Positions 25,622 through 33,720 of a stretch of DNA of 64,000 nt are shown here, one piece after another. The stretch lies in assembly GCA_030427505.1 (NCBI GenBank), contig JAUICH010000009.1, positions 145,126-209,125 on the forward strand, written 5' to 3'. The notes below the pieces were generated by a model that saw only the letters and a list, made by a program, of their open reading frames with translations, did no database searches and had not been told where the DNA came from. Origin of the DNA: Verrucomicrobiia bacterium. Its GTDB lineage: Bacteria > Verrucomicrobiota > Verrucomicrobiia > Verrucomicrobiales > DEV007. The position numbers and the translations under genes are program-made. Within the stretch, counting starts at the first letter, position 1. Each line of letters starts with the position of its first letter.

Positions 25622-26488
25622 ATGGCCGCCCCTATTCTAGTAGCAGACAAGATTACCAAGCGCTTTGGCGACTTCACCGCCGTCGATTCGCTGTCCATGT
25701 CTATTCAGCCCGGGGAGATCCTCGGTCTCCTGGGCGTGAACGGCGCGGGCAAGACCACCGCCATGAACATGCTGCTGGGCCTGCTCATCCCCACGGAGGG
25801 CAGCATCCAGGTCTTCGGAAAAGACCTCACCAAGCACCGGGTGGAAATCCTGAAGCAGACCAATTTCTGCTCCGCCTACACCAATTTGCCCAGCAACCTG
25901 CGCGTCTGGCAGAACCTGCACGTCTTCGCCAAGCTCTACGGAGTGAAGAACTGGCGCCAGCGGATGGACGAACTACTGGAGTTGATGGAAATCCCCCACC
26001 TGAAAGACCGCGTCACCGGCCACCTCTCCGCCGGGGAATCTACCCGCCTGCACCTCTGCAAGTCCCTCCTGAATAATCCGCGCCTGCTCATGATGGACGA
26101 GCCCACCGCCAGTCTGGACCCCGACATGGCGGACAAGGTGCGCAAAGCCATCCGCCACGTGCAGCGGGAGCACGGCATTTCCGTCCTCTACACCTCCCAC
26201 AACATGCGCGACGTGGAGGAGGTCTGCGACCGCGTCGTCTTCCTGCACAAGGGCAAGATCCTGACCGAAGGCACGCCGGACGACATCAAGCGGCACTTCG
26301 CGGAGGAATCCCTGGAAAACGTCTTCATCCGCGTGGCCCGCAGCGGAGACATGGTGCCCATGGGCGCCGCGGTAGAAGACGCAGAGGAAGCGGAAGCCAA
26401 GGCGCACGCTGTCGCGGAGACCGGCGCGGAAGCTGAAGCCACCACCCGGGCCCCGGGCAGAAAGGAGGGCGACGCATCCTCATCATGA
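25622..26488 (+). CDS. ABC transporter ATP-binding protein (ABC-2 exporter)
   Basis: 288 aa. It has Walker A (GVNGAGKTTAMNMLLG), a signature motif variant LSAGESTRLHLCKSLL (the canonical LSGGQ reads LSAGE), Walker B (LLMMDEPTASLDPD) and the H-loop LYTSHNMRDVEEVC. Subfamily A-like (CcmA/DrrA/NatA type). A ~45-residue Ala/Glu-rich tail follows the ATPase core. The stop overlaps the permease start by four bases (ATGA), so the two are translationally coupled. Substrate unknown; ABC-2 exporters of this type move drugs, lipids or polysaccharides. Confidence 0.92.
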   Translation: MAAPILVADKITKRFGDFTAVDSLSMSIQPGEILGLLGVNGAGKTTAMNMLLGLLIPTEGSIQVFGKDLTKHRVEILKQTNFCSAYTNLPSNLRVWQNLHVFAKLYGVKNWRQRMDELLELMEIPHLKDRVTGHLSAGESTRLHLCKSLLNNPRLLMMDEPTASLDPDMADKVRKAIRHVQREHGISVLYTSHNMRDVEEVCDRVVFLHKGKILTEGTPDDIKRHFAEESLENVFIRVARSGDMVPMGAAVEDAEEAEAKAHAVAETGAEAEATTRAPGRKEGDASSS

Positions 26489-27285
26489 TCAACTTCGGCG
26501 TCATTCACGCGCTCGTCCTGCGCTACCTCTACCTCTTCACCCGTACGCCCATCCGGCTCATCGAGCTGCTGTTCTGGCCCATCGTACAGCTCCTGGTCTG
26601 GGGTTACCTGACCACCTACCTCCAGCGGAATACCGACGCGGAGTTCTCCGGTTTCATCACCTTCCTTATCGGCGCCGTCATCTTCTGGGACGTGCTCTTC
26701 CGTTCCCAGCAGGCTGTCGCCATTTACTTCCTGGAAGACGTCTGGACGCGAAACGTGTTGAACGTCTTCGTCGCCCCTATTCGCACCGTGGAATACCTGG
26801 GCGCCACCTTCACCGTGGGCATCATGCGCACCGCGCTCACGGTTACCATCCTCTCCCTCATTTCCTACGGGCTCTATCACTTCAACATCCTGTCCCTGCA
26901 CTGGGCGCTGTTCCCCTTCGTCTTCAACCTTCTCCTTTTCGGATGGTCCCTGGGTATGATCTCCACCGCCCTCATCGTCCGCTGGGGTCCCGCCGCCGAG
27001 ACCCTCGCCTGGGCCACGCCCTTCCTCATCCAACCCTTCGCCTGCGTCTTTTATCCGCTGAGCGAATTGCCCGCCTGGATGCAGTGGATCAGCGCTTCGT
27101 TGCCCGCCACCCACGTCTTCGAAGGCATGCGCGCCATCCTCAAGACAGGCGAGCTACCCGTCACGAATCTTGTCTGGGCGTTCGGCCTGAACGCCGCCTA
27201 CATGGCCGGCGCGGGCTGGCTCTTTGGCCACGTGCTGAAGGTGGCCCGGATCAAGGGCCTGCTGACGAAGTTTGCTTCGCAGTGA
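26485..27285 (+). CDS. ABC-2 family transporter permease
   Basis: 266 aa with six hydrophobic segments (e.g. LIELLFWPIVQLLVWGYLTTYL; FITFLIGAVIFWDVLF; TVGIMRTALTVTILSLISYGLY; LFPFVFNLLLFGWSLGMISTALIV). LIQPFACVFYPLSELPAWMQWI is the diagnostic motif of ABC-2 membrane proteins. It forms the export channel with the overlapping ATPase gene. An inverted-repeat element begins at the very next base after its stop codon. Confidence 0.9.
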   Translation: MINFGVIHALVLRYLYLFTRTPIRLIELLFWPIVQLLVWGYLTTYLQRNTDAEFSGFITFLIGAVIFWDVLFRSQQAVAIYFLEDVWTRNVLNVFVAPIRTVEYLGATFTVGIMRTALTVTILSLISYGLYHFNILSLHWALFPFVFNLLLFGWSLGMISTALIVRWGPAAETLAWATPFLIQPFACVFYPLSELPAWMQWISASLPATHVFEGMRAILKTGELPVTNLVWAFGLNAAYMAGAGWLFGHVLKVARIKGLLTKFASQ

Positions 27286-27890
27286 GGGGACGCGACAGTC
27301 AGACTTTCAGACGGCCGCACTATCGGATTTTTCTCACGTATGCCTTACTTTGATTGGGCCAAGATCCACTTTTCGGTGTAGTTTTGCCTTTGAATCAGCA
27401 TGCCTATCAAATCGTCGTATTCCTTGTAGAGTCGCTTGGCTTCTTTGGGATCCAAATACGAACAATCCACGGCAAACTGAAGCCCGGATTGCGTTTCGGC
27501 GGCTTCGCCTTCGCTCTCGTTGAGCTTGCTTACAAAAGAAGCGGCATACCGGCGTTTTCGCCAGCCTTCAACGATGTTCGCCGCCACTGATCTCGACGAT
27601 CTCCGCAATTGATCTGTCAGCGAGTAGCGTTCTTCCACGGGGAATTGTTTGCTCAACCGGAAGATCTCAGTCGCGGCGGTAAAAGCGCGCTGATAGACCT
27701 CCAAGTCAGTATGGCGAACAATTTTCGTCTTTCTTTCCATGTGACCGGCTTCAATCAAACGAACTCACCAAAGCAATAACACCGGAAAAATTGCCCAAAT
27801 TTGGTTTCCACCTCACTCTATAAGTCTCCACACCCCCCCCCGAAAATTCCGATTGTCCGAAAGTCCGATCCTCCGATTGTCACGTCCCCC
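27286..27890. mobile_element. Four-helix-bundle gene cassette bounded by imperfect inverted repeats
   Basis: Left arm 27286-27333 and right arm 27842-27890 are imperfect reverse complements in three blocks: GGGACGYGACARTC, RGACTTTCRGAC and WATCGGAWTTTTC, with a 7-8 base insertion in each arm at different places. They enclose a four-helix-bundle gene (27345-27740). The left arm starts directly after the permease stop. The layout recalls the stem-bounded intervening sequences of 23S rRNA that carry the same protein family, but here it lies outside rRNA. Confidence 0.65.
27345..27740 (-). CDS. Four-helix-bundle protein (23S rRNA IVS / Avd-like family)
   Basis: 131 aa from the ATG complementary to 27738-27740 (another ATG six codons upstream). 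Family features: DLEVYQRAFTAATEIFRLSKQFP, then LTDQLRRSSRSVAANIVEGWRKRRY, then FVSKLNESEGEAAETQSGLQFAVDCSYL. These small basic proteins occur in 23S rRNA intervening sequences and, as Avd, in diversity-generating retroelements, where they form pentameric barrels that bind nucleic acid. No reverse transcriptase or variable repeat is nearby. The gene sits inside an inverted-repeat pair, so it may be part of a small mobile cassette. Confidence 0.88.
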   Translation of the reverse strand: MERKTKIVRHTDLEVYQRAFTAATEIFRLSKQFPVEERYSLTDQLRRSSRSVAANIVEGWRKRRYAASFVSKLNESEGEAAETQSGLQFAVDCSYLDPKEAKRLYKEYDDLIGMLIQRQNYTEKWILAQSK

Positions 27891-28228
27891 TATGACCGAC
27901 CACCGCCTTGCAGCTCTCTTCTTTCCCTCTAAAAAAGTTGCCAAATTGTGAAACAATCCGCCGATCGGTGCCGTTATACTAACAGAAGAACATCTTTCAT
28001 TTCCCGGGCACACACACGTCAGTTGCCCGTTCGAAGGCCGCGTCACCCCTCCCTTGGCGCGGCCTTCACTCTTTTCTGAGGGTCCGGTCTTCTGCCGGCC
28101 TGATAGTCGCGCTCCGGCTGCCCCGAGCCCCCGCCGGACGCCGCCTCCATCCCGCTCCTCAGGCAAAACCATTGCCAATCCCGCTCCTAAAGGCCACCTT
28201 GGAAACCGCGCCGCTTTTCTGCCCATCA
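27891..28228. other. Leader region upstream of the GcvH-like gene
   Basis: About 340 bases without a gene. It holds a possible -10 box TATACT (27975-27980), a hairpin and a terminator-like hairpin (listed separately), then a C-rich run up to the GcvH-like start. Confidence 0.35.
28005..28075 (+). terminator. Two tandem hairpins; the second is terminator-like
   Basis: CGGGCA (28005-28010) pairs with TGCCCG (28024-28029). AAGGCCGCG (28034-28042) pairs with CGCGGCCTT (28058-28066) and is followed by CACTCTTTT. No gene ends nearby on this strand, so this is either the end of a small RNA starting near 27985 or an attenuator for the GcvH-like gene 150 bases downstream. Confidence 0.5.
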
Positions 28229-28690
28229 ATGGAATACGCCAAGTTCAAACACGCCCGCTTTTCCGCCCGGTTCCCGAAGACCTACCGCTACTCCCGTTCC
28301 CACTACTGGATGGCCGAAGATGAGGGCGAGCCCGGACTCTGGCGCGTGGGATTTACCAAGTTCGCCACCCGCATGCTGGGAGAGCTGGTGGAAGCGGAGT
28401 TTGAAAAAAAGGAGGGCGAACCCGTCTCCCCCGGCCAGCAAATCGGCTGGGTGGAAGGCTTTAAGGCGGCCAGCGACGTTTTCTGCGTGATGGAGGGCGC
28501 CTTCCACGGCGGCAACGCCCTGCTGCAGGAGGACGCCTGCATTGTCCGCTCCGATCCGTATATCGACGGCTGGCTCTACGCCGTCCGCGGGCAGCCCGAA
28601 GAGGACAGCCTGGATGCGGACGGTTACCTGGACTACCTCAACGAAACGATCACTCGCATGCAGGCCCAGGAAAAGGAGCAGGAAGCCTGA
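28229..28690 (+). CDS. GcvH-like lipoyl-carrier protein
   Basis: 153 aa from the ATG at 28229 (an upstream ATG at 28172 adds residues without GcvH character). The core follows glycine-cleavage H protein: WRVGFTKFATRMLGELVEAEF, GQQIGWVEGFKAASDVFCVMEG and DPYIDGWLYAVRG. K79 in EGFKAASD is the expected lipoylation site. The H protein shuttles the aminomethyl group in glycine cleavage, but no gcvT or gcvP is near, and it diverges from standard GcvH at the N terminus. It may be a stand-alone lipoyl carrier, as with the extra GcvH proteins used in lipoate relay in other bacteria. Confidence 0.75.
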   Translation: MEYAKFKHARFSARFPKTYRYSRSHYWMAEDEGEPGLWRVGFTKFATRMLGELVEAEFEKKEGEPVSPGQQIGWVEGFKAASDVFCVMEGAFHGGNALLQEDACIVRSDPYIDGWLYAVRGQPEEDSLDADGYLDYLNETITRMQAQEKEQEA

Positions 28691-28792
28691 CTGGCGGTCC
28701 TGATTTCCCGGGAACAGCGCTGTGCCCCAACCTCACTTACACTTGCACCATCAGGCAACCATGCCTAGGATGAGCGCGCACCCAATACTCCC

Positions 28793-29935
28793 ATGGATCA
28801 ACCCGCACGCTATATCATGATAGGTGGCTTTCTCGGCGCCGGCAAAACCACTTCCATCCAGAAGTTCGCTCAACACCTCACGGCTCAGGGCTTGAAAGTC
28901 GGTCTCATCACGAACGACCAGGGCATGGGCCTGGTGGATTCCGCTCTCGGCCGCTCGAACCGTTTTCCGGTGGAGGAAATCTCCGGCGGCTGTTTCTGCT
29001 GCCGCTTCAATTCACTCATCGACGCCGCCCATAACCTTACCAGTACCACGCGCCCGGACGTCTTCCTGGCCGAGCCGGTGGGAAGCTGCACCGACCTGAT
29101 GGCCACGGTCACCCTGCCCCTGCAGAGCATCTACGGAGATCAGTTCACCGTTTCCCCCTTCAGCGTTCTGGTGGACCCGGTGCGCGCCCGCCGGGTCTTC
29201 GGACTGGAGAGCGGGAAAAAGTTCTCCGACAACGTCCACTACATCTACCGCAAGCAACTTGAAGAGGCGGAGATCATTGTCATCAACAAGACAGACCTCG
29301 TCAGCGAAGAAGAGCGGGAAGAACTCCACGCCTTTTTCAAAGGTGAGTTTCCCGGCGCCAGGATCATCGAAATGTCCGCCCGCGAAGGCCGGAACCTGGA
29401 GAGCTGGTTCGAGACCGTTTACCACGGCGAGACGGAAGCCAGCCGCATCCTGGACATCGACTACCAGCGTTATGGCGACGGCGAAGCTCTCCTCGGCTGG
29501 CTGAACGCAACCGTGCGCATGAAACGGGAAGATGGTGAAGAGTTCGATGGCAACGAAATCATCCAGTCTCTCGCCACCGGTCTCCGCGACCTGCTAGAGG
29601 TCCGGGGCCTGGAGGTTGCACACCTGAAAATGACGCTCACGCCAGAGGGCGATCCGTACGACATCGCCGCCGTAAACCTGGTCCGCTCGGATCAACAGCC
29701 GGAACTTTCCCACCACCTGGCGGAAGAACTGGAGTCCGGCGAACTACTCGTCAACATGCGGGCTGAAGCCGATCCCGACATCCTGGAAAAGGCCGTCCAG
29801 GCCGCGTTCGAAAAGCTGCTCAGGCAGGACCGGGGGCTGAAGTACGAGATCGCTCACACCCAGCATTTCCGTCCGGGATTTCCCACGCCGACTCACCGCT
29901 TCACCTCCTCCACGGCGGTGCCTTTGTCCAAGTAG
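28793..29935 (+). CDS. G3E-family (CobW/COG0523-like) GTPase
   Basis: 380 aa. Walker A GGFLGAGKTTS near the N terminus, the family's metal-binding GCFCC motif (EEISGGCFCCRF), AEPVGSC, and the guanine-specificity motif NKTD. These GTPases hand metals such as Zn, Co or Ni to client proteins or enzymes in the cytoplasm. The typical CobW C-terminal domain is not obvious; residues ~230-380 are a different helical region, so the specific client is open. It stands alone; repeat A2 lies 54 bases after its stop. Confidence 0.85.
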   Translation: MDQPARYIMIGGFLGAGKTTSIQKFAQHLTAQGLKVGLITNDQGMGLVDSALGRSNRFPVEEISGGCFCCRFNSLIDAAHNLTSTTRPDVFLAEPVGSCTDLMATVTLPLQSIYGDQFTVSPFSVLVDPVRARRVFGLESGKKFSDNVHYIYRKQLEEAEIIVINKTDLVSEEEREELHAFFKGEFPGARIIEMSAREGRNLESWFETVYHGETEASRILDIDYQRYGDGEALLGWLNATVRMKREDGEEFDGNEIIQSLATGLRDLLEVRGLEVAHLKMTLTPEGDPYDIAAVNLVRSDQQPELSHHLAEELESGELLVNMRAEADPDILEKAVQAAFEKLLRQDRGLKYEIAHTQHFRPGFPTPTHRFTSSTAVPLSK

Positions 29936-29989
29936 GCTAACGTTCCTCTACGGCACTGCCGGGCTGGCGGAAACGCCCATCGCTCGTCT

Positions 29990-30203
29990 AGGCAGTGTGG
30001 ACAAATTGGGGGCGGAGCGGCGCGAGAGCATTTTTTGTCTGGCAAGGCGCCGTGAACGGCATTGGGCCTATCCCCAATAGAGTGAGCGGGAACGAAGCCA
30101 GGCGAAAAATGGGCCGCGTCTCCAGATATTCGCCGCTCCGCGGCGCTGAGTCCTCTACCCCTTTCTTCATTTCCGGTCCGTTCCCAATTTGTCCATACTG
30201 CCT
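29990..30203. repeat. Family A inverted-repeat (MITE-like) element, copy 2
   Basis: 214 bases with the same ~21-base terminal inverted repeats as copy 1 (7449-7663). Its last base overlaps the stop codon of the prepilin-like gene. It has the same orientation relative to the neighbouring minus-strand gene as copy 1. Confidence 0.8.
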
Positions 30204-32101
30204 TAGTTCACGATCACTCCGGCGGCGTTGTCCGCTGCATTCCCAGCGTCTTCCAGCACCTCATCAACCAGATCCAGCAGGCCGTAGGCATTTCCGTTAT
30301 TGCCGTTGCCTTTGCCTTTGCTTGGCGGATCCACCTTTTCGAAGACTCCCCACACCGCCACGGAGGCGGACTGGTTTTCCTGCACGTGGAACTCATCGAA
30401 GTTCGACAGACCGTAGCTCGTCGTCTCACCAAAAATCAGGGTAAACTCGTAATAGTTGTCTGACCCAATCTTTAACAGGGAGGTGGAGACCGCCGAGTCA
30501 ATCTGCACATAGTCAGCCGAAAGCCAGGGATCGGCATTCGGGTCGCTGTTGTTAGACGTGTTGATGAGATCAAAGGAGAAGTCGAACTTCTTCTTTCCTC
30601 CCTGAACGAAGTCCAGTTCCACCCCCAGGCTCACACTATCGGCGCCCGTGCCCGAAGAAATGGTCCCATTATAGTAAGAAAGGGAACCCAACTGGAAGGC
30701 GACTCCTTCATTGATGCTGGAGAAGTCACTCCCGGCAAAATCCAGCGAGCTTACATGGTTTGCCCCTGTAGCACTGCCCCAGGTAAAGTAGGAGTTGGAC
30801 TGACCGTTACCGTGCAAATTCGTCACCATGGTACTGTCGCCACCGGGATTTGAAAACAGACCCACTACCGAACCGCTGAGATCGGTGATCTCTTCCACCA
30901 CCACGACGAGGTCGCTGGAAATCGAGCTCTCGGTATAGTAGTCCGTCGTGGGCACCGCCCGGGCTTCGATCTCAATATCCAGATCGTAGTCATTGCTGGA
31001 AAGCGAAAATGTTCCGTCATAGGAGGTCCACGGTCCGCCGTCGATCCGGTATTCGATGACCGAAATCTCCGGATCGTTCGGGTTGGTCAACTGCACATAA
31101 ATGGTGTCTTCCGACATCACCCCGGACGAAGGGATAATCGTGGGCGCAATCAGCTGTTCCGGAGTCGCGTCGTAGTCCTGATTGGTGACACCGCTGTCCC
31201 GCCAGACATCCGTATCCACACTGACCGCCTTGGCAAAAATCCGGTCTAACGGATCGACATAGAACAGCACGCCTGGAGTGTATTCGTTCCAGTTGTACCC
31301 GTCCGTCGAATAGATGATCTCCGAACTGCCGGAAGGATTCGGATTGGTCAGGCCCACGCCCAGGGGAAAGTCCGAGATGGGATGATACGTCTCGGTAACC
31401 GTGAAGAGTGGCACCTGTAAGGTACTGGGATTTCCTCCCGAGCCTCCTCCAGAACTTCCACCGCCGGGACCTCCCGGACCGCTGCCGCCGCCCGGATAGC
31501 CCGTGCCCGTTCCCCCCGTGGAGGGATTGGTCGGAATGTTGCTGGGTCCTTGTTGGGACGCCGGCGCCCGGTCTTCGTAGTCCCAGATCCAGTCATCTTC
31601 GACCGCCAGGGACATGGTGGGATTCCGGGTTTCCGTAGCCGCGGAGTCCGAGTCTCCCGTACTGTCAAACCGGACACTCTTGATACCGGGAGGGCCGGAA
31701 GTGGCGACGGTGAATTTCAGATTCGCGCTGTCCCAATAGGCCCGGGGTTCACTGGTCGCGGCTTCGGCGGCTGTCTGCCAGGAGAAGGTCATCCGTTCGT
31801 CCACCAGGCTGCCTGTCAGGCCGGCAATCTTCTTCGCGGATTCCGCGTTGGCTTTGGTCTTGAGCTTGGCCAACACCGTCTCCGCGGTATCGGAGGCCGT
31901 CACTTTGCCATGAAAGCTCTGATAAGCACTGACCGCGGAATTCAAAGTCTGAACGTCTGAGGTCAGCTTGGTGCTGTCCACTCCTTGGCGCCATCCCACC
32001 AAAGCAATAATCGAAACCGCCGCGATGACACCGATGGTGCCCACAGTGGCGATCAGCTCAACCAGGGAAAAAGCCCGTTCGCGAGGTGCCTTCATTCTCA
32101 T
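30203..32101 (-). CDS. Very large prepilin-like protein with chitobiase-like and anchor-type domains
   Basis: 632 aa, far longer than normal pseudopilins (120-200). The N terminus is a type IV/II prepilin signal (RAFSLVELIATVGTIGVIAAVSIIAL), cleaved before Phe by a prepilin peptidase. A GspG/PilA-like helical part runs to ~residue 160, followed by a Gly/Pro-rich linker (~190-230), two modules like the chitobiase C-terminal/FN3_7 type (SEIIYSTDGYNWNEYT; ISVIEYRIDGGPWTSY), and a C-terminal beta domain (FTWGSATGANHVSSLDFAG...) that resembles the choice-of-anchor K domain. It is likely exposed on the cell surface or on a pilus-like fibre. A Lys/Gly/Asn-rich tail follows. Confidence 0.75.
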   Translation of the reverse strand: MRMKAPRERAFSLVELIATVGTIGVIAAVSIIALVGWRQGVDSTKLTSDVQTLNSAVSAYQSFHGKVTASDTAETVLAKLKTKANAESAKKIAGLTGSLVDERMTFSWQTAAEAATSEPRAYWDSANLKFTVATSGPPGIKSVRFDSTGDSDSAATETRNPTMSLAVEDDWIWDYEDRAPASQQGPSNIPTNPSTGGTGTGYPGGGSGPGGPGGGSSGGGSGGNPSTLQVPLFTVTETYHPISDFPLGVGLTNPNPSGSSEIIYSTDGYNWNEYTPGVLFYVDPLDRIFAKAVSVDTDVWRDSGVTNQDYDATPEQLIAPTIIPSSGVMSEDTIYVQLTNPNDPEISVIEYRIDGGPWTSYDGTFSLSSNDYDLDIEIEARAVPTTDYYTESSISSDLVVVVEEITDLSGSVVGLFSNPGGDSTMVTNLHGNGQSNSYFTWGSATGANHVSSLDFAGSDFSSINEGVAFQLGSLSYYNGTISSGTGADSVSLGVELDFVQGGKKKFDFSFDLINTSNNSDPNADPWLSADYVQIDSAVSTSLLKIGSDNYYEFTLIFGETTSYGLSNFDEFHVQENQSASVAVWGVFEKVDPPSKGKGNGNNGNAYGLLDLVDEVLEDAGNAADNAAGVIVN

Positions 32102-32288
32102 CTTAAAGAATAGTTTCTACATTGATTTTAATAAATTTTATAAGAACCACAAGATATTTTATGGAAATTCTAGAATTTTCGAAAGCGCATTCCCGGTTGA
32201 ATCCCGCCCGTTTCGCCGTTTGTTCTAGTTCCCGCCTTGGCGGTGCTGGCCAAGCCAGCGTTTCACCCCGCCCCGGCTCCCAGACCCC

Positions 32289-33584
32289 GTGATCGTCCCC
32301 TCCCTCCAATACGCCGCCCGCATCCTCCGCACCGCCGACACGCGCCATCTGTGGAAATTCACCTGGAACTTCGGCGTCAAAGGCGTGCGATCGGTGAATC
32401 TCTTCAAGAAACGCCTCAAGGAAGGCATCTATTTTCCCCCCTTCCTCTACCTCTCCATCCTGAACAGCTGCAACCTGCGCTGCCAGGGCTGCTGGGTGGA
32501 TGTGGACAAGCCGCAGGTCAAGATTGAGTTCGACGAGTTGAACAAGCTCGTCCTGGACGCGAAGGCCCACGGGAACAGCTTTTTCGGCATTCTGGGGGGG
32601 GAACCCTTCATGCACCCGGAACTGCTCGACTTCCTGGCCCAGCACCCGGACTGCTTTTTCCAGATTTTCACCAACGGTCAGCTCATTACGGACAAGACCG
32701 CCGAGCGGCTCAGAGAACTCGGCAACGCGACCCCGCTCATTTCCATCGAGGGCACCGAAGTCGTCAGCGACGAACGCCGCGGCAAGAAAGACGTGCTGAA
32801 CCGTACGCTCCGTGGCCTGGACAACTGCCTGAAGCACAAGCTGGTCACCGGTGTGGCCACCAGCCTCTGCCAGACGAACATCGACGAACTTCTTACCGAA
32901 GACTGGTTGCGCCACCTCATCAAGCGCGGCGTGCACTACGCCTGGTACCACACCTACCGGCCCGTGGGACCCCAGATTCATCCGGAACTGGCCCTCACCC
33001 CGGAGCAGGCCCGGAAGGTTCGCCAATTCGTGGTGGACATGCGCTGCAAGCTGCCCATCGCCATCATCGATGCCTACTACGACGGCAATGGCCAGGCCCT
33101 CTGCCCCATGGCCAACGGTATTTCTCACCACATCGGCCCCACCGGGGGGATCGAGCCCTGCCCCATCATCCAGTTCGCCACGGAGAACATTCGCGACCAT
33201 GACAGCATCTACGAGCTGATGACCAAGTCCGAGTTCCTCCGCGACTTCCGCCAGGTGGCCGCCCAGAATACTCGCGGCTGCATCGTTCTGGAACGGCCCG
33301 ACCTCGTCAAAGAACTGGCCGAAAAACACGGCGCCAAAGACACCACCATCCGCCAGACCGCCATCGCGGAGCTCGACTCCATGACGCCCCGCGGCAGCCA
33401 GTACCTTCCCACCGGCGACGAGATTCCGGAGAAGAACTGGATGTACAAGTTCGCCAAGAAATACTGGTTCAACGACTTTGGCGTCTACCAAGACCTGGAA
33501 GCCCGCGGCCGCCAGGCCCAGCAGCCCCATCCCGACCCGGCCCGCTCGAATCACCCCAAATCCCCCGCCCTCGCGGAGAACTGA
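32289..33584 (+). CDS. Radical SAM protein
   Basis: 431 aa from a GTG at 32289. The CNLRCQGC motif (CxxxCxxC) at ~residues 60-67 binds the [4Fe-4S] cluster and S-adenosylmethionine; GGEPFMHPELLDFL is the SAM-binding GGE motif. The C-terminal half has conserved Cys in CPMANGISHHIGPTGGIEPCPII, suggesting a SPASM/twitch-like extra cluster. The substrate is unknown. A small HdrA-like protein is encoded ~140 bases downstream on the same strand and might supply electrons or a partner. Confidence 0.88.
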   Translation: MIVPSLQYAARILRTADTRHLWKFTWNFGVKGVRSVNLFKKRLKEGIYFPPFLYLSILNSCNLRCQGCWVDVDKPQVKIEFDELNKLVLDAKAHGNSFFGILGGEPFMHPELLDFLAQHPDCFFQIFTNGQLITDKTAERLRELGNATPLISIEGTEVVSDERRGKKDVLNRTLRGLDNCLKHKLVTGVATSLCQTNIDELLTEDWLRHLIKRGVHYAWYHTYRPVGPQIHPELALTPEQARKVRQFVVDMRCKLPIAIIDAYYDGNGQALCPMANGISHHIGPTGGIEPCPIIQFATENIRDHDSIYELMTKSEFLRDFRQVAAQNTRGCIVLERPDLVKELAEKHGAKDTTIRQTAIAELDSMTPRGSQYLPTGDEIPEKNWMYKFAKKYWFNDFGVYQDLEARGRQAQQPHPDPARSNHPKSPALAEN

Positions 33585-33595
33585 TGGCCAGTCTG

Positions 33596-33715
33596 AATCA
33601 ATCCGTGCCCATCTGGGTCATCAGCGGTCAAAGAAATACGAACTTTCCGAAAAGGCATCCGCTTCCAGTTCCCTCTGTGAACTCTGTGTCCTCTGTGGTT
33701 TATCCTTTCCCAGCG
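33596..33715 (+). repeat. Phased TCTGTG-type short repeats between two genes
   Basis: CTCTGTG recurs with a 9-base period at 33672-33700 (three units); a looser set of the same type (CCGTGCCCATCTGGGTCATC) is at about 33605-33625. No hairpin and no coding use is apparent. Confidence 0.5.
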
Positions 33716-33720
33716 AATCC

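Noticed and set aside
27345..27740. Diversity-generating retroelement (Avd)
   Set aside because: No reverse transcriptase, template repeat or variable repeat is found nearby.
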